Shown in pieces: positions 34,751-44,192 of a stretch of 64,000 nucleotides of DNA. Origin of the DNA: Paenibacillus oenotherae. GTDB lineage: Bacteria; Bacillota; Bacilli; Paenibacillales; Paenibacillaceae. The notes beneath the pieces are model-generated. The model was not told the origin of the DNA. It ran no database searches and saw only the letters and a list, made by a program, of their open reading frames with translations. The DNA lies in contig NZ_JAHZIJ010000001.1 of the NCBI RefSeq assembly GCF_019443105.1, positions 434,001-498,000 of the forward strand. Reading direction: 5' to 3'. Position numbers and translations under genes: made by a program. How positions within the stretch are numbered: position 1 is the stretch's first letter; each line of letters begins with the position of its first letter.

Positions 34751-35212
34751 ATGAACGGTCAAATCATTCTAGTTATTCTAATCATTATCGGGCTGGCAGG
34801 GCGCTCTCCAATTATTTCCACCGCAGCATGCGTGCTGCTTATCGTGAAGCTCGTTCACCTGGAGCGGTTCCTGCCCATGATCGAAAGGCGCGGAATGGAG
34901 CTCGGCCTGCTGTTCCTGACCTTCAGCGTACTCGTCCCGTTCGCCTCCGAGCGGATCCAGAGCAAGGATATGATCAGCGCACTGACTTCATGGCCCGGCA
35001 TCCTTGCCCTGATGGGAGGCGCGGCCGCTACCTACATTAATGGCAAAGGATTGGAGATGCTGAAGTTCGATCCCCAAATCATTGTCGGACTTGTTGCAGG
35101 CTCCATTATCGGCATCGTGTTTTTTCGCGGCATTCCGGTTGGCCCTCTTATGGCTGCAGGAATTACCGCCATTCTGTTCAAGCTGTTCACTCTTATAGCC
35201 GAACGATTCTAG
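34751..35212 (+). CDS. DUF441 family membrane protein (YtwI-like)
   Basis: About 153 aa with four or five membrane helices ([75 protein letters not shown]). It matches DUF441, of unknown function. The ATG at 34751 has AAGGAG 9 bp upstream; a TTG at 34733 opens the frame but lies before that site. It is third in the plus-strand run with the sulfolactate genes (104 bp after comB), though a functional link is not evident. Its stop abuts a dispersed repeat copy. Confidence 0.85.
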   Translation: MNGQIILVILIIIGLAGRSPIISTAACVLLIVKLVHLERFLPMIERRGMELGLLFLTFSVLVPFASERIQSKDMISALTSWPGILALMGGAAATYINGKGLEMLKFDPQIIVGLVAGSIIGIVFFRGIPVGPLMAAGITAILFKLFTLIAERF

Positions 35213-35710
35213 TTCTTTTGGAGTTCTTGCGATCATGGGACATTTGACGTCCTTCTCGCCAGAGGATGGTCCGTCATTCAAATGCCGAGATATGCGAGAT
35301 ACAAGATGCGAGATGCGAGATGCGAGCCAGGCGAAACATGCGAAACGGCATTAATGTTCTCGTTTCTGACCCCATGAAGGTGAAATGCCTGCCAGCGTGC
35401 AGGTATTTCACCTTCATTTCCCCTTAACGGCCGATTTTTTTCTCAAATTCATGCATGTTTGCAGGCTTTCTACCATTATGGCGTCTTATAACCAAAATTC
35501 ATGCACATTCGCAGGCTTCTTGCTCCGTCACGCTGCCTTCAAACTTGGACAAGGAGTTGGCCTGAAAGTTGTCTGATGCTTACAGACTCCCCCTAAGTTC
35601 CCCTGTACAACGAAAAAGATGCCTCCAGCTCCACTTTTTAGTGGTTTGGAGACATCTTTCACATCATTAGGGACTGACGCATTGGATATTGGACTTTTTC
35701 GGACAGTCCC
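35213..35710 (-). repeat. Dispersed noncoding element, copy 2 (inverted)
   Basis: Same element as at 7501 but reversed, filling the gap between DUF441 and lysC. The terminal repeat ggactttttcggacagtccc lies at 35691-35710. The terminator-like hairpin is at 35613-35660 and the second hairpin at 35377-35414. The gatgcga-type tract at ~35292-35330 is expanded relative to the other copies. The distal terminal repeat is missing: the element ends at the DUF441 stop. The remaining bases to 35749 hold nothing I can assign. Confidence 0.85.
35613..35660. terminator. Bidirectional terminator-like hairpin in repeat copy 2
   Basis: aaagatg/catcttt outer arms with tcca/tgga and ccact/agtgg inner arms, flanked by A's and T's. 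In this copy the outer helix has changed on both arms compared with the other copies. Confidence 0.6.
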
Positions 35711-35749
35711 AGGTTTCTTAGTGATTCAATTCAAGCTATATAATCGTGT

Positions 35750-37003
35750 TTAGCGGCGATCCTGCGGGCCACCAACAAAGGCTTGCTCTGCTGTATCCAA
35801 TCCATATGCGGTATGCAGCGCGCGTACGACATCTTGAACAGGCTCGGCTGCAATGATGCATGACAAACGAATTTCTGACGTGCTGACCATTTTGATGCTC
35901 ACGCCCAGGTTGTAGATCGCTTCAAACATCTTCGCAGCAACACCCGGGTTGCTGACCATGCCAGCGCCTACGATGGATACCTTCACGAGATCCTCTTCCG
36001 AGCTTAGCTCGCGATAAGGAACTTCTCCGCTGATGCTCTCAACAACACGCAGCGCCCGCTCTTTGTCGTCCTGAGACACAGTAAAGGAAAAGTCAGCCTT
36101 GCCATCTTGCACACCGCTTTGAACGATAATGTCCACATCGATGCCATTGCTCGCAAGGGAGCCAAATACTTTAGCCAGCACGCCCGGCACATCCTCTACG
36201 CCTGCGATGCTGATTCTTGCCACATTCTTGTCAAAAGCAATGCCGCGAACGACAATCCCCTGTTCCATGACCGCTTCCTCCTTCACACTCGTCCCTTCGT
36301 TTTGCGTAAAGCTAGAACGTACGACAAGGCGTACATTATTCAATTTCGCATATTCCACCGCACGAGGATGCAGAACAGCTGCGCCAAGATTGGCCAGCTC
36401 CAGCATTTCGTCATACGAAATTTCATTCAATTTCCGTGCACATTTAACGACACGCGGATCGGTCGAATAAACGCCGTCCACATCCGTATAAATCTCGCAC
36501 ACATCGGCATTGATCGCCGCAGCAAGAGCAACTGCGGTCGTGTCCGATCCGCCGCGTCCGAGTGTCGTAATTTCTCCGTCATCCGTCATTGCCTGGAATC
36601 CGGCAACAATGACCGCGTTTCCTTCATCCAGCGCCTTGAACAGCCGATCCGGCTTAATATCTCTAATACGCGCCTTGCTGTGCACCCCGTCTGTGCGAAA
36701 CCCGGCTTGCCAGCCGGTAAAGGACATCGCTTGATATCCAATGCTATGGATGGCCATGGACAACAGCGACACGGAGATTTGCTCCCCGGTAGTAAGCAGC
36801 ATATCCATCTCGCGAGCTGGCGGATTCGGATTAAGCTCCTTTGACTTGTCGATCAAATCATCTGTTGTATCGCCCATTGCCGACACGACAACAACTACCC
36901 GGTGACCGGCATCTTTATAATCGGCAATTCGTCTTGCGACCCGTTGCATCCGTTCTGTCGAACCGACGGAGCTGCCGCCGAACTTCATTACTATCAAAGA
37001 CAA
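35750..37003 (-). CDS. lysC: Aspartate kinase
   Basis: First enzyme of the Asp-family amino acid and diaminopimelate pathway. It has 417 aa: kinase domain with MKFGGSSVGSTERMQ, VVVSAMGDTTDDL, TLGRGGSDTTAVALAAA and EIYTDVDGVYSTDPR, then two ACT domains (about 265-340 and 345-415; IVGAGMVSNPGVAAKMF). This is the short, lysine-sensitive type. B. subtilis lysC has a lysine riboswitch, but the 133 bp upstream here is taken up by the efp terminator and shows no L-box. Confidence 0.95.
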   Translation of the reverse strand: MSLIVMKFGGSSVGSTERMQRVARRIADYKDAGHRVVVVVSAMGDTTDDLIDKSKELNPNPPAREMDMLLTTGEQISVSLLSMAIHSIGYQAMSFTGWQAGFRTDGVHSKARIRDIKPDRLFKALDEGNAVIVAGFQAMTDDGEITTLGRGGSDTTAVALAAAINADVCEIYTDVDGVYSTDPRVVKCARKLNEISYDEMLELANLGAAVLHPRAVEYAKLNNVRLVVRSSFTQNEGTSVKEEAVMEQGIVVRGIAFDKNVARISIAGVEDVPGVLAKVFGSLASNGIDVDIIVQSGVQDGKADFSFTVSQDDKERALRVVESISGEVPYRELSSEEDLVKVSIVGAGMVSNPGVAAKMFEAIYNLGVSIKMVSTSEIRLSCIIAAEPVQDVVRALHTAYGLDTAEQAFVGGPQDRR

Positions 37004-37080
37004 CGCTGATCCACTCCCAACGTATTCAATTCATAATCATCAAATAAAGATTATAGCATAAGGTTGCCTTATTGGGTATG

Positions 37081-37112
37081 AAAAAACCGCCCGGGTATTC
37101 GCCCGGGCGGCC
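37081..37112 (-). terminator. efp terminator
   Basis: Arms ccgcccggg/cccgggcgg with a 6-base loop; on the minus strand T6 follows directly. It lies 27 bp past the efp stop and ahead of lysC. Confidence 0.9.
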
Positions 37113-37136
37113 TTATATCTGGCAAGGAAGAAAGTA

Positions 37137-37694
37137 CTATGCGCGGGAGATGTATTTGCCTTCTCGCGTATCAATGAGAAGAACGTCGCCTTCGTTAATG
37201 AAGAGCGGCACTTGAACATTCAGTCCTGTTTCGACTGTTGCGTTCTTGGTCGCGCCGGTTGCTGTGTTGCCTTTAATGCCCGGCTCGGTCTCCACAACCT
37301 TCAAGTCTACGCTGTTAGGCAGCGTAATTCCCAGAATCTCGCTATGGTAACTGGAGATGTTAACCGTCATGTTCTCCTTGAGGAAGTTGATCTCCCATTC
37401 CAGCTGCTTCTTATCCAGTGTGAACTGGTCATACGTCTCGTTGTCCATAAAGGTGTACTCGCTGCCGGAGTTGTACAAGTATTGAACAGCGCGGTTCTCT
37501 ACATGCGCACGGCCAAGGCTCTCGCCTGCACGGAACGTTCTCTCCACCGTGTTGCCGTTGCGGAGATTTTTGAGCTTGGAACGAACAAAAGCCGCTCCTT
37601 TACCCGGTTTAACATGTTGAAAATCCAATACCGTAAAAATATCGCTATCCACTTCAATGGTCAGGCCTGTCTTAAAATCGTTAACTGATATCAC
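37137..37694 (-). CDS. efp: Translation elongation factor P
   Basis: Relieves ribosome stalling at polyproline. The GTG at 37694, 9 bp after AGGAGG, gives the family start [16 protein letters not shown] and exactly 185 aa, so it is preferred to the TTG three codons earlier. [12 protein letters not shown] places the modified lysine at residue 32, the position carrying 5-aminopentanol in B. subtilis. The three OB-like domains are complete. It follows the M24 peptidase gene by 31 bp, as in B. subtilis. Confidence 0.96.
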   Translation of the reverse strand: MISVNDFKTGLTIEVDSDIFTVLDFQHVKPGKGAAFVRSKLKNLRNGNTVERTFRAGESLGRAHVENRAVQYLYNSGSEYTFMDNETYDQFTLDKKQLEWEINFLKENMTVNISSYHSEILGITLPNSVDLKVVETEPGIKGNTATGATKNATVETGLNVQVPLFINEGDVLLIDTREGKYISRA

Positions 37695-37725
37695 TGCTGA
37701 CAACCTCCTAAATTATGTTAAGCAC

Positions 37726-38799
37726 TCAACCCAAAATATGTAGCTCCTTCGGTGAAGAGGTTAATAACGAATTTCCTGATTTTGTAATGACGATATCGTC
37801 CTCGATTCTGACTCCGCCAAATCCGGGAATATAGATGCCAGGCTCGACCGTAACAGTCATGCCAGGCTCCAGAATTGTATCTCCCGTCTTCGAGAGGCGC
37901 GGCGCTTCATGGATCTCCATGCCAAGGCCATGCCCTGTGCCATGACCGAAACAATCGCCATACCCATACTTCGCAATGACATCTCTTGCAATGGCATCCG
38001 CTTCGCGTCCCGTCATGCCAGGCGCAATGGCCGCCAGCGCAGCAAGCTGCGCCTCCAGCACGATCGCATAGATTTCACGGTGCCGATCCGTCGGAGAGCC
38101 AACTACAATAGTACGTGTCAGATCAGAGCAATAGCCGCCGTAATAAGCGCCAAAATCAAGCTTTACAAACTCATTGCTGCCAATAATCCGGTCGCTTGCC
38201 ACCCCATGCGGCAGCGCTGACCGCTCGCCTGAAGCAACAATTGTCTCGAAGGAGGTCGATGTGGCGCCCTTGCCGCGCATATACATCTCCATCTCAAGCG
38301 CAACCTCGCGTTCGCTGATTCCCGGCTTAATGAAGCCAAGGATATGCCGGTAGGTATCGTCTGCCAGAGCAGCCGCATCCCGCATAACCGCAAGCTCGCA
38401 TTCTTCCTTGATCATACGCAGTCCTTCAACAACACCGGAGACAGGAACAAGCTCAATATCGCCAAGCGCTTCCTGCCAGGCCCTGTATTCACTGAACACA
38501 ACATGATCCTGTTCGAATCCAAGCCTCTGCACACCGGCTGACGCCGCCAGCTCGGCGACGGTAGCAATGATTGAGGCCGTATGCTCGACGACTGTGAATC
38601 CAGCCGCTTGCTGCGGCGCCTGCGACATATAGCGAAAATCGGTTATTAGCCACTGATCGGACGAAGTCAGCAGAAGTGCTCCGGCAGATCCGGTAAACCC
38701 GCTGACATAACGGCGGTTGAACGAATTCGTAATAAGTATGGCATCCAGCCCATGCCCATCCAGCTTCTTCGTTACACCATCTACGCGATTATTCGTCAT
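37726..38799 (-). CDS. yqhT: M24 family Xaa-Pro aminopeptidase (YqhT-like)
   Basis: About 357 aa metallopeptidase. The N-terminal creatinase-like domain (ITNSFNRRYVSGFTGSAGALLL) precedes the pita-bread domain with metal ligands in VKLDFGAYYGGYCSDLTRT, FGHGTGHGLGMEIHEAP, LEPGMTVTVEPGIY and GGVRIEDDIV. The ATG at 38799 has AAGGGTGG upstream, preferred over a frame start six codons earlier. It probably removes N-terminal residues before proline. Between aroQ and efp, the conserved order. Confidence 0.93.
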   Translation of the reverse strand: MTNNRVDGVTKKLDGHGLDAILITNSFNRRYVSGFTGSAGALLLTSSDQWLITDFRYMSQAPQQAAGFTVVEHTASIIATVAELAASAGVQRLGFEQDHVVFSEYRAWQEALGDIELVPVSGVVEGLRMIKEECELAVMRDAAALADDTYRHILGFIKPGISEREVALEMEMYMRGKGATSTSFETIVASGERSALPHGVASDRIIGSNEFVKLDFGAYYGGYCSDLTRTIVVGSPTDRHREIYAIVLEAQLAALAAIAPGMTGREADAIARDVIAKYGYGDCFGHGTGHGLGMEIHEAPRLSKTGDTILEPGMTVTVEPGIYIPGFGGVRIEDDIVITKSGNSLLTSSPKELHILG

Positions 38800-38834
38800 A
38801 ATCCACCCTTCCACCATGACGCTGGGACAGCAGG

Positions 38835-39296
38835 CTAGACCGTTTCCTGACCTCTGTCCTGCGGATTCAAATGCTGCACGAGTGCATGAAGTCCAAGCAC
38901 ATAGCTGTGCGCGCCGAAACCGGCGATTTGTCCAAGCGCGACTGGCGCTGTAACGGATACATGCCGGAATGCCTCGCGTTTATGAATATTGGACAGATGA
39001 ACTTCGACAAAAGGGATAGCTACAGCTCCCAGCGCATCACGCAGCGCATAGCTGTAATGCGTCAGCGCACCGGGATTGATCATAATCCCGTCCACCTTGC
39101 CGTAAGCCTCGTGAATGCGGTCAATCAGGAAGCCTTCGTGGTTAGATTGATAGAATGACGTCTCCACTACAAGCAAAGCCGCCGTTTCCCGAACAAGTGT
39201 CTCAATGCCGGAAAGCGTTGTTGTTCCGTATACACCGGGCTCGCGAATTCCGAGCATGTTCAAGTTCGGTCCGTTCAATACAAGTATCTTAATCAT
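38835..39296 (-). CDS. aroQ: Type II 3-dehydroquinate dehydratase
   Basis: Third step of the shikimate pathway. About 153 aa from the ATG at 39296 ([24 protein letters not shown]), which has GGGAGGATC upstream. The longer open frame adds 17 non-family residues. Active-site elements: Tyr in [10 protein letters not shown], Arg in the preceding GIREP loop, [32 protein letters not shown] with the catalytic His region. 18 bp or so separate it from the M24 peptidase gene. Confidence 0.96.
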   Translation of the reverse strand: MIKILVLNGPNLNMLGIREPGVYGTTTLSGIETLVRETAALLVVETSFYQSNHEGFLIDRIHEAYGKVDGIMINPGALTHYSYALRDALGAVAIPFVEVHLSNIHKREAFRHVSVTAPVALGQIAGFGAHSYVLGLHALVQHLNPQDRGQETV

Positions 39297-39386
39297 GAGG
39301 ATCCTCCCGGCGCTTAGATCATTAGACATTTTACCACAAAGAACCATGCTTTGAGAAGTGTCTCCGCCAGAGAGGAGGATGTGATA

Positions 39387-39902
39387 TTATTTCGCTCCCT
39401 GGGCGCCCGACGGCTCTCTCGTTGCTTCATCTGTGAATTCATAAGCAATCGTGAAGCCAATGAACAGTCCCCAGATCAGAAAAACAGAAAGCTCTGTTGC
39501 AATCGTATCCATCCCCTGCTTGTGGATCGGCGCCATCATGCCGAGCAGCGGGCCAATGCCGATGAACAGCACAACCCACCACAGCAGCCCGTACGCAATG
39601 CCCGGCCGGGGGCCGGCAATCTTCCCCAGCAGCAGCTTGTACACCAGTGCCGCGACGATGGAGAGAAGGATAAAGGCTGCCAGCCCGATCGCATAGCCCC
39701 ACGGGGACTTCAGGAAGGCGCTGCGGAAGAAGGGCTCTGCCAGAAAGGCGGGAATGACTTTCGTAAAGTGGATCTGGTACAGCACCCACCGGAATGAGCC
39801 CCATATTAATCCGGCAAAAAAACCTAGGCGGACACAGAACCAATAAGGGTTGGTCTGGCGGCCGCGCTTCCTTTGGCGCAATGATTTATGTGTTAGATGC
39901 AT
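39387..39902 (-). CDS. yqhR: YqhR family membrane protein
   Basis: About 171 aa, four membrane helices (LGFFAGLIWGSFRWVLYQ, GYAIGLAAFILLSIVAALVY, YGLLWWVVLFIGIGPLLG, FLIWGLFIGFTIAYEF) and a basic N-terminus. This matches YqhR, located between yqhQ and aroQ (yqhS) in B. subtilis; function unknown. The ATG at 39902 has GGAGGAG upstream; the frame opens 37 codons earlier without support. Confidence 0.85.
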   Translation of the reverse strand: MHLTHKSLRQRKRGRQTNPYWFCVRLGFFAGLIWGSFRWVLYQIHFTKVIPAFLAEPFFRSAFLKSPWGYAIGLAAFILLSIVAALVYKLLLGKIAGPRPGIAYGLLWWVVLFIGIGPLLGMMAPIHKQGMDTIATELSVFLIWGLFIGFTIAYEFTDEATREPSGAQGAK

Positions 39903-40090
39903 CTGCTCTCCTCCAATTTGTGCAAGACTATAGCCCGTACAGCATAGTATGCGCCAAACCCGCATCCGTAAACGGAGAGATTCACCTGAACAGGGAAATA
40001 GGGTTACTCGCATTCATAAGCAGAATCAAGTACAATAGGATGTAATTGAACTAATATAATAGAAGCAGGTAAAAGGATGGTGATTCGCCC

Positions 40091-41044
40091 TTGTCGCAGG
40101 AACCACGTAATATTTATGGCGGACAAGCCGTCATCGAAGGCGTTATGTTTGCCGGCAAGCATGTTAATGTAACTGCCGTTCGCCGCAAGAACGAAGAAAT
40201 CGTATTCTATGAAGTTCCACGGACATCCAAGACATGGATACAGAAACTCAAAAAAATACCGCTGCTGCGCGGCATCGTAGCTATTCTGGAATCAAGCGCT
40301 AAGGGCTCGCAGCATTTGAACTTTTCGATGGAAGCTTATGCAGAAGATGAATTGGCCGACGAGAAGGATGATGCCAAAGCTGCCCAGAAGGAAAAGGAAG
40401 GCAAGGGCGGCTGGAGCCTCAGCATGATTGTTGGCGTAGCCATTGCCGGCATTATTTCGTTCATCGTCGGCAAGCTCGTCTTTACCGTCGTTCCCGCAGC
40501 AATCGAGGAACTGCTCTTCGGAGGAGCAAATTTGAATATTGTTGTACACAACCTTATTGAGGGCCTAATCAAAATTGTGTTCCTGCTGGGATACTTATAC
40601 ATCATCTCGCTGACACCACTCATCAAGCGTTTGTTCCAATATCACGGTGCTGAGCATAAAGTGATTAGTGCCTATGAAGCCGGAGAGGATCTTACTGTAG
40701 CGAATGTACAGCGCTATACTCGGCTCCACTATCGCTGCGGAAGCAGCTTTATCGTATTTTCCGTGCTGGTGGGAGTCATCGTCTATTCCTTCTTCCATTG
40801 GGATTCCATGTGGGAGAGAATCTATTTGCGCGTACTGCTGCTCCCCGTCGTGCTTGGCGTATCCTATGAGACGCTCCGCTTCACGAATGCGCTTCGTGAA
40901 TTGCCGCTGCTTCGTTATCTCGGCTATCCGGGACTGTGGCTTCAGAAGCTGACTACGAAGGAACCGACAGATGAGCAGGTAGCTGTATCGATCGCTTCCT
41001 TCAAACGGATGCTGGAGCTGGATCGGCAAATGGGCAAAGCTTAA
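40091..41044 (+). CDS. yqhQ: DUF1385 family membrane protein YqhQ
   Basis: 317 aa. The N-terminus IYGGQAVIEGVMFAGKH and the central YHGAEHKVISAYEAGEDLT and RLHYRCGSSFIVFS are hallmarks of DUF1385/YqhQ. About five membrane helices span residues 110-265, and a charged segment (ADEKDDAKAAQKEKEGK-like) precedes the first. The function is not established. The start appears to be a TTG with AAAGGATGG about 13 bp upstream, a weak arrangement. It is divergent from yqhR. Confidence 0.88.
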   Translation: MSQEPRNIYGGQAVIEGVMFAGKHVNVTAVRRKNEEIVFYEVPRTSKTWIQKLKKIPLLRGIVAILESSAKGSQHLNFSMEAYAEDELADEKDDAKAAQKEKEGKGGWSLSMIVGVAIAGIISFIVGKLVFTVVPAAIEELLFGGANLNIVVHNLIEGLIKIVFLLGYLYIISLTPLIKRLFQYHGAEHKVISAYEAGEDLTVANVQRYTRLHYRCGSSFIVFSVLVGVIVYSFFHWDSMWERIYLRVLLLPVVLGVSYETLRFTNALRELPLLRYLGYPGLWLQKLTTKEPTDEQVAVSIASFKRMLELDRQMGKA

Positions 41045-41084
41045 CACCTTTAATGTATCGTATGGGAAAGAAAGGATGAGGGGT

Positions 41085-41372
41085 ATGCCTCGAAAATGGA
41101 GTCCGTTGTTAATCGTTATTCTGACACTTGTCGTTATTGGCCTGACTGCACAGACGATCGGTAATCCTATACAGCTCATTATTCCCGTCGTCGTTCTTGG
41201 CGTCATCTTCCTGCTCTATAAATTCCCGCCAAGGCCTTCCAAAGCGAAGCCATATCAGAAGTCAGCAGCCCGCCGTGACGGAGGGCAGACCAAGCCAAAG
41301 ACACGGAAGAACGTGCCGTTCCGTGTTATTGAAGGCGGCAAGGATGACGACAATTTGCCCAAATATCATTAA
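41085..41372 (+). CDS. Conserved small membrane protein with basic tail
   Basis: I do not recognise the family. About 95 aa: two N-terminal membrane helices (LLIVILTLVVIGLTAQTI, LIIPVVVLGVIFLLYKF) and a cytosolic Lys/Arg-rich tail ending VIEGGKDDDNLPKYH. The ATG at 41085 follows GAGGGG; an ATG three codons earlier is also possible. It follows yqhQ by 40 bp in the same direction and is likely co-transcribed. Confidence 0.7.
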   Translation: MPRKWSPLLIVILTLVVIGLTAQTIGNPIQLIIPVVVLGVIFLLYKFPPRPSKAKPYQKSAARRDGGQTKPKTRKNVPFRVIEGGKDDDNLPKYH

Positions 41373-41415
41373 CGCCCACCTGGCAGGCCGCTAACGCCAT
41401 TTACTATCGTGAACA

Positions 41416-41920
41416 AAAGGGTTGTCCGAAAGTCCAATATCCAATGAGCCAGCCCCAATTGTGAAGGGATGCCTCCAAAACCACTAAAAAGTGGGATGGA
41501 AGCATCTTTTTCATTATTTACGAGGGAATTCACAGCCCTCCTTCATTCATGTTCGCCCACTGTGCAGGTTCCCGGCTCTCCCCACTTTCAATTGTGACGG
41601 AGTATGAAGCCTGCGAATGTGCATGAATTTTGACTACAAGACACTTTAATGGAAGAATGCCTGCGATCATGCATGAATTTGAGTAAAAATCGGCCGTTAA
41701 GGGGAAAAGAAGGTGAAATACCTGCACGCTGGCAGGCATTTCACCTTCTTGGGGTCAGAAACGAGAACATTAATGCCGTTTCGCATGTTTCGCCTGGCTC
41801 GCATCTCGTATCTCATGTCTCAGCGTTTGAATGACGGATCGTCCTCTGGCAAGGAATACGTCAACAGTCCCATGATCGAGTGGGAGCTGAGATTTCCAAA
41901 AAGGACTTGCGGGTAGCCCA
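41416..41920 (+). repeat. Dispersed noncoding element, copy 3
   Basis: It fills most of the 660-bp gap between the small membrane gene and mntR. Left terminal repeat aagggttgtccgaaagtcc (41417-41435), terminator-like hairpin 41466-41511, direct repeats of 22 bp at 41609 and 41659 (50-bp period), long hairpin 41710-41747, right end ggacttgcgggtagccc (41903-41919). The 41525-41595 stretch differs from the other copies. No ORF is conserved among copies. Confidence 0.85.
41466..41511. terminator. Bidirectional terminator-like hairpin in repeat copy 3
   Basis: gatgc/gcatc outer arms, tcca/tgga middle, ccact/agtgg inner, followed on the plus strand by T5. It lies 94 bp after the plus-strand gene. 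Confidence 0.65.
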
Positions 41921-41942
41921 TGTTCATCACGATTCAGGAAGA

Positions 41943-41980
41943 AAAAATGACATCCAACCGGCAAGCCGTTGAATGTCATT
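41943..41980 (-). terminator. mntR terminator
   Basis: The arms atgacatccaac/gttgaatgtcat with one mismatch, followed on the minus strand by T6. It lies about 55 bp past the mntR stop, just outside the repeat element. Confidence 0.8.
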
Positions 41981-42033
41981 CTCATTTAGCGCCATACAAT
42001 TGCCTGTCCAGCGCGCTTGCGCCACAAATAACT

Positions 42034-42456
42034 CTATTCGCTCTCAAGCTCCGACCGGATATTGCGCAGCTCCTCCGAGCGGCTTGGATCCCGGCGAAAA
42101 TATTCTACCAGTGTCTCAATACATGTAATGGAATCCCAGCTCAGATGATGCTCTATGCCTTCAACATCTGTATAGATGTTCTCTTCCTGCACACCGATTA
42201 TGGTCAGGAACGACTCCAGCAAATCATGGCGTTCCATCAGCCGCTTGCCCATCTTCTTCCCTTTATTGGTTAACACTAGTCCACGATATTTCTCGTAGAT
42301 GAGATAGTTATCCTTGTCCAGCTTCTGGATCATTTTCGTAACAGATGAAGGATGTACTTCAAGACCTTCCGCTATATCTGATACGCGCGCGTACCCTTTT
42401 TCGTCAATTAGTTTGTATATCCGCTCCAAATAATCTTCCATGCTGGGCGTAGGCAT
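42034..42456 (-). CDS. mntR: Manganese transport regulator MntR
   Basis: DtxR-family Mn-dependent repressor, 140 aa. N-terminal winged helix ([45 protein letters not shown]) and the metal-binding dimer domain with ligands in SMEDYLE (Asp), RHDLLESFL (His) and EGIEHHLSW (Glu, His). It lacks the SH3-like third domain, as MntR does. The ATG has GGAGGTT upstream. No manganese transporter is in the window. Confidence 0.95.
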   Translation of the reverse strand: MPTPSMEDYLERIYKLIDEKGYARVSDIAEGLEVHPSSVTKMIQKLDKDNYLIYEKYRGLVLTNKGKKMGKRLMERHDLLESFLTIIGVQEENIYTDVEGIEHHLSWDSITCIETLVEYFRRDPSRSEELRNIRSELESE

Positions 42457-42641
42457 TAACTGAACCTCCGTTCTCCTTATTACTCATTAAGTATCATACA
42501 CTGCCCGGTGAAAGGCTGCAACCTGAGACACGGAACTTTCGATGTTTGCCTGCATGTCCAGTGAACAAGCAGATGCGCTCCGCATCATTATGACGGAGCG
42601 CATCCTGCAGCTTTTCCAGATGAAGCAAACCATCATTCCGC

Positions 42642-43352
42642 CTAGAATTTCAGCCACTCCGGCGTGATGGAATTCAGCCAAATTGTAATTTGAGTCATCT
42701 TGTCCGTGAAGAGCAGTATGCCCATCAGCAGCATGATTCCGCCGCCGATCTTCATCATGATGCCGGAGTAACGAACAATCCATTTCGTCGAACCGATGAA
42801 GAAAGCCAGTACGAAGAACGGTATAGCGAAGCCAAGTGAATAAGCGGTCGTAAGCTGGAACCACGTGCCAGGCTCTGAAGCGGCATATAGTATAATTGCG
42901 GTAAGAATCGGTCCGACGCATGGCGACCATCCGGCAGAGAAGCCGATACCGAACACGAATGACCCGAGATAACCCGATCTTAGCTTGATCGGCAGCTTGC
43001 GCTCCTTCATCAGCACCTTAGGTTGAATAAGGCCCATCAGGAATAGTCCCATTGCAATAATCAGTACGGCGGACAGCTGGCGTATGAGCCCTTGATACTC
43101 GGAGAAGATTTCGGCAAATGCGTTCGTGCTGTAGCCAAGCGTGTAATAAACGATAGAGAAGCCCAGAATAAAGAACAACGTGTGGCTCATCGTCCGTATT
43201 CGAACCTCTTTACCTGGATTCTCACTCTTCAAATCAGTAACTGACACACCGCTTATGTACGATAAATACGAGGGATAGAGCGGCAGACAGCATGGTGATA
43301 TGAATGACGCAATACCGGCGCCAAACGCAGCCCAAACCGTTACTTCGGTCAT
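42642..43352 (-). CDS. ccdA: Cytochrome c biogenesis protein CcdA
   Basis: Six-helix membrane protein that carries electrons from thioredoxin to extracytoplasmic thiol proteins. About 236 aa. The redox cysteines are in SFISPCCLPLYPSY (the second Cys is the conserved one) and in GWSPCVGPILTAI. The ATG at 43352 has GGGAGG 10 bp upstream; a TTG six codons earlier overlaps this site. It stands alone between mntR and znuB. Confidence 0.92.
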   Translation of the reverse strand: MTEVTVWAAFGAGIASFISPCCLPLYPSYLSYISGVSVTDLKSENPGKEVRIRTMSHTLFFILGFSIVYYTLGYSTNAFAEIFSEYQGLIRQLSAVLIIAMGLFLMGLIQPKVLMKERKLPIKLRSGYLGSFVFGIGFSAGWSPCVGPILTAIILYAASEPGTWFQLTTAYSLGFAIPFFVLAFFIGSTKWIVRYSGIMMKIGGGIMLLMGILLFTDKMTQITIWLNSITPEWLKF

Positions 43353-43388
43353 TGCAGGAAGACCTCCCAATCTTGTGACAAATTCTTT

Positions 43389-44192
43389 TTAGGCGCTGAA
43401 TTTGCGCCTTACAGACAACAACAGCAGCAGCATAGCAATAAGGAGCAGCACAATGGTGCCCCCGGGAGCCAAATTCCACACCCCCGCAATAACAAGGCCG
43501 CTAATGATCGCAATCTCGGCAATGACAACGACGGTAATAACAGAGCGTTGAAAGCTTCTTGCAATGACAAGACTGCAAGCGGCAGGAATCGTCAGTAGCG
43601 CTGAGACGAGCAGAGCGCCGACAATCTTGATCGAGACACTAATGACCAATGCCGTCAATACGCTAATCAAAAAGTTGAAATAGCGTGTCGGCAGACCGCT
43701 GACAGCGGCGGCATCTTCATCAAACGTCATCAGAAACAGCTCCTTGGCATGCATACGAACCGCAATCAGAACCACGACCGTAACGATACCGATCAATAGA
43801 AGATCTGTATCATCCAGCGTGTAGATGCTTCCGAACAGATAGCCGCTGACGCTGACGTTAAATCCTTTTCCCATGGAGAATAACAAGGACGCCAGCGCCA
43901 CGCCTCCGGACATAATAATAGCAATCGATAGCTCCGCATAAGACTTGTAAGCCTTGCGCAGCTTCTCGATTGCGAATGTCGCGGCCAGCGCGAACACAAG
44001 ACCGACGCCGATCGGATATACGCCAATAAGGAAGCCTAGTGCTACGCCTGCAATGGAGACATGCGCCAATGTATCTCCAATCATCGCCAAGCGGCGAAGT
44101 ACAAGAAAAAGGCCCATGAGCGGCGCGGTTATACCGATTAGAATGCCGCCAATAAGCGCTCTTTGAAAAAACTCGCTAGTTATTATTTCCAA
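43389..44192 (-). CDS. znuB: Zinc ABC transporter permease
   Basis: 267-aa ABC-3 family membrane permease with about eight helices; LRRLAMIGDTLAHVSIAGVALG is the family's conserved loop. It starts at a TTG that overlaps znuC by 17 bp, with only a weak ribosome site, so translation is probably coupled. It forms the metal channel with ZnuC and ZnuA. Zinc rather than manganese is inferred from the His-rich binding protein and the Zur box. Confidence 0.92.
   Translation of the reverse strand: MEIITSEFFQRALIGGILIGITAPLMGLFLVLRRLAMIGDTLAHVSIAGVALGFLIGVYPIGVGLVFALAATFAIEKLRKAYKSYAELSIAIIMSGGVALASLLFSMGKGFNVSVSGYLFGSIYTLDDTDLLLIGIVTVVVLIAVRMHAKELFLMTFDEDAAAVSGLPTRYFNFLISVLTALVISVSIKIVGALLVSALLTIPAACSLVIARSFQRSVITVVVIAEIAIISGLVIAGVWNLAPGGTIVLLLIAMLLLLLSVRRKFSA

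Noticed and set aside
37004-37136. Lysine riboswitch ahead of lysC
   Set aside because: The gap is only 133 bp, includes the efp terminator, and shows none of the L-box helices.
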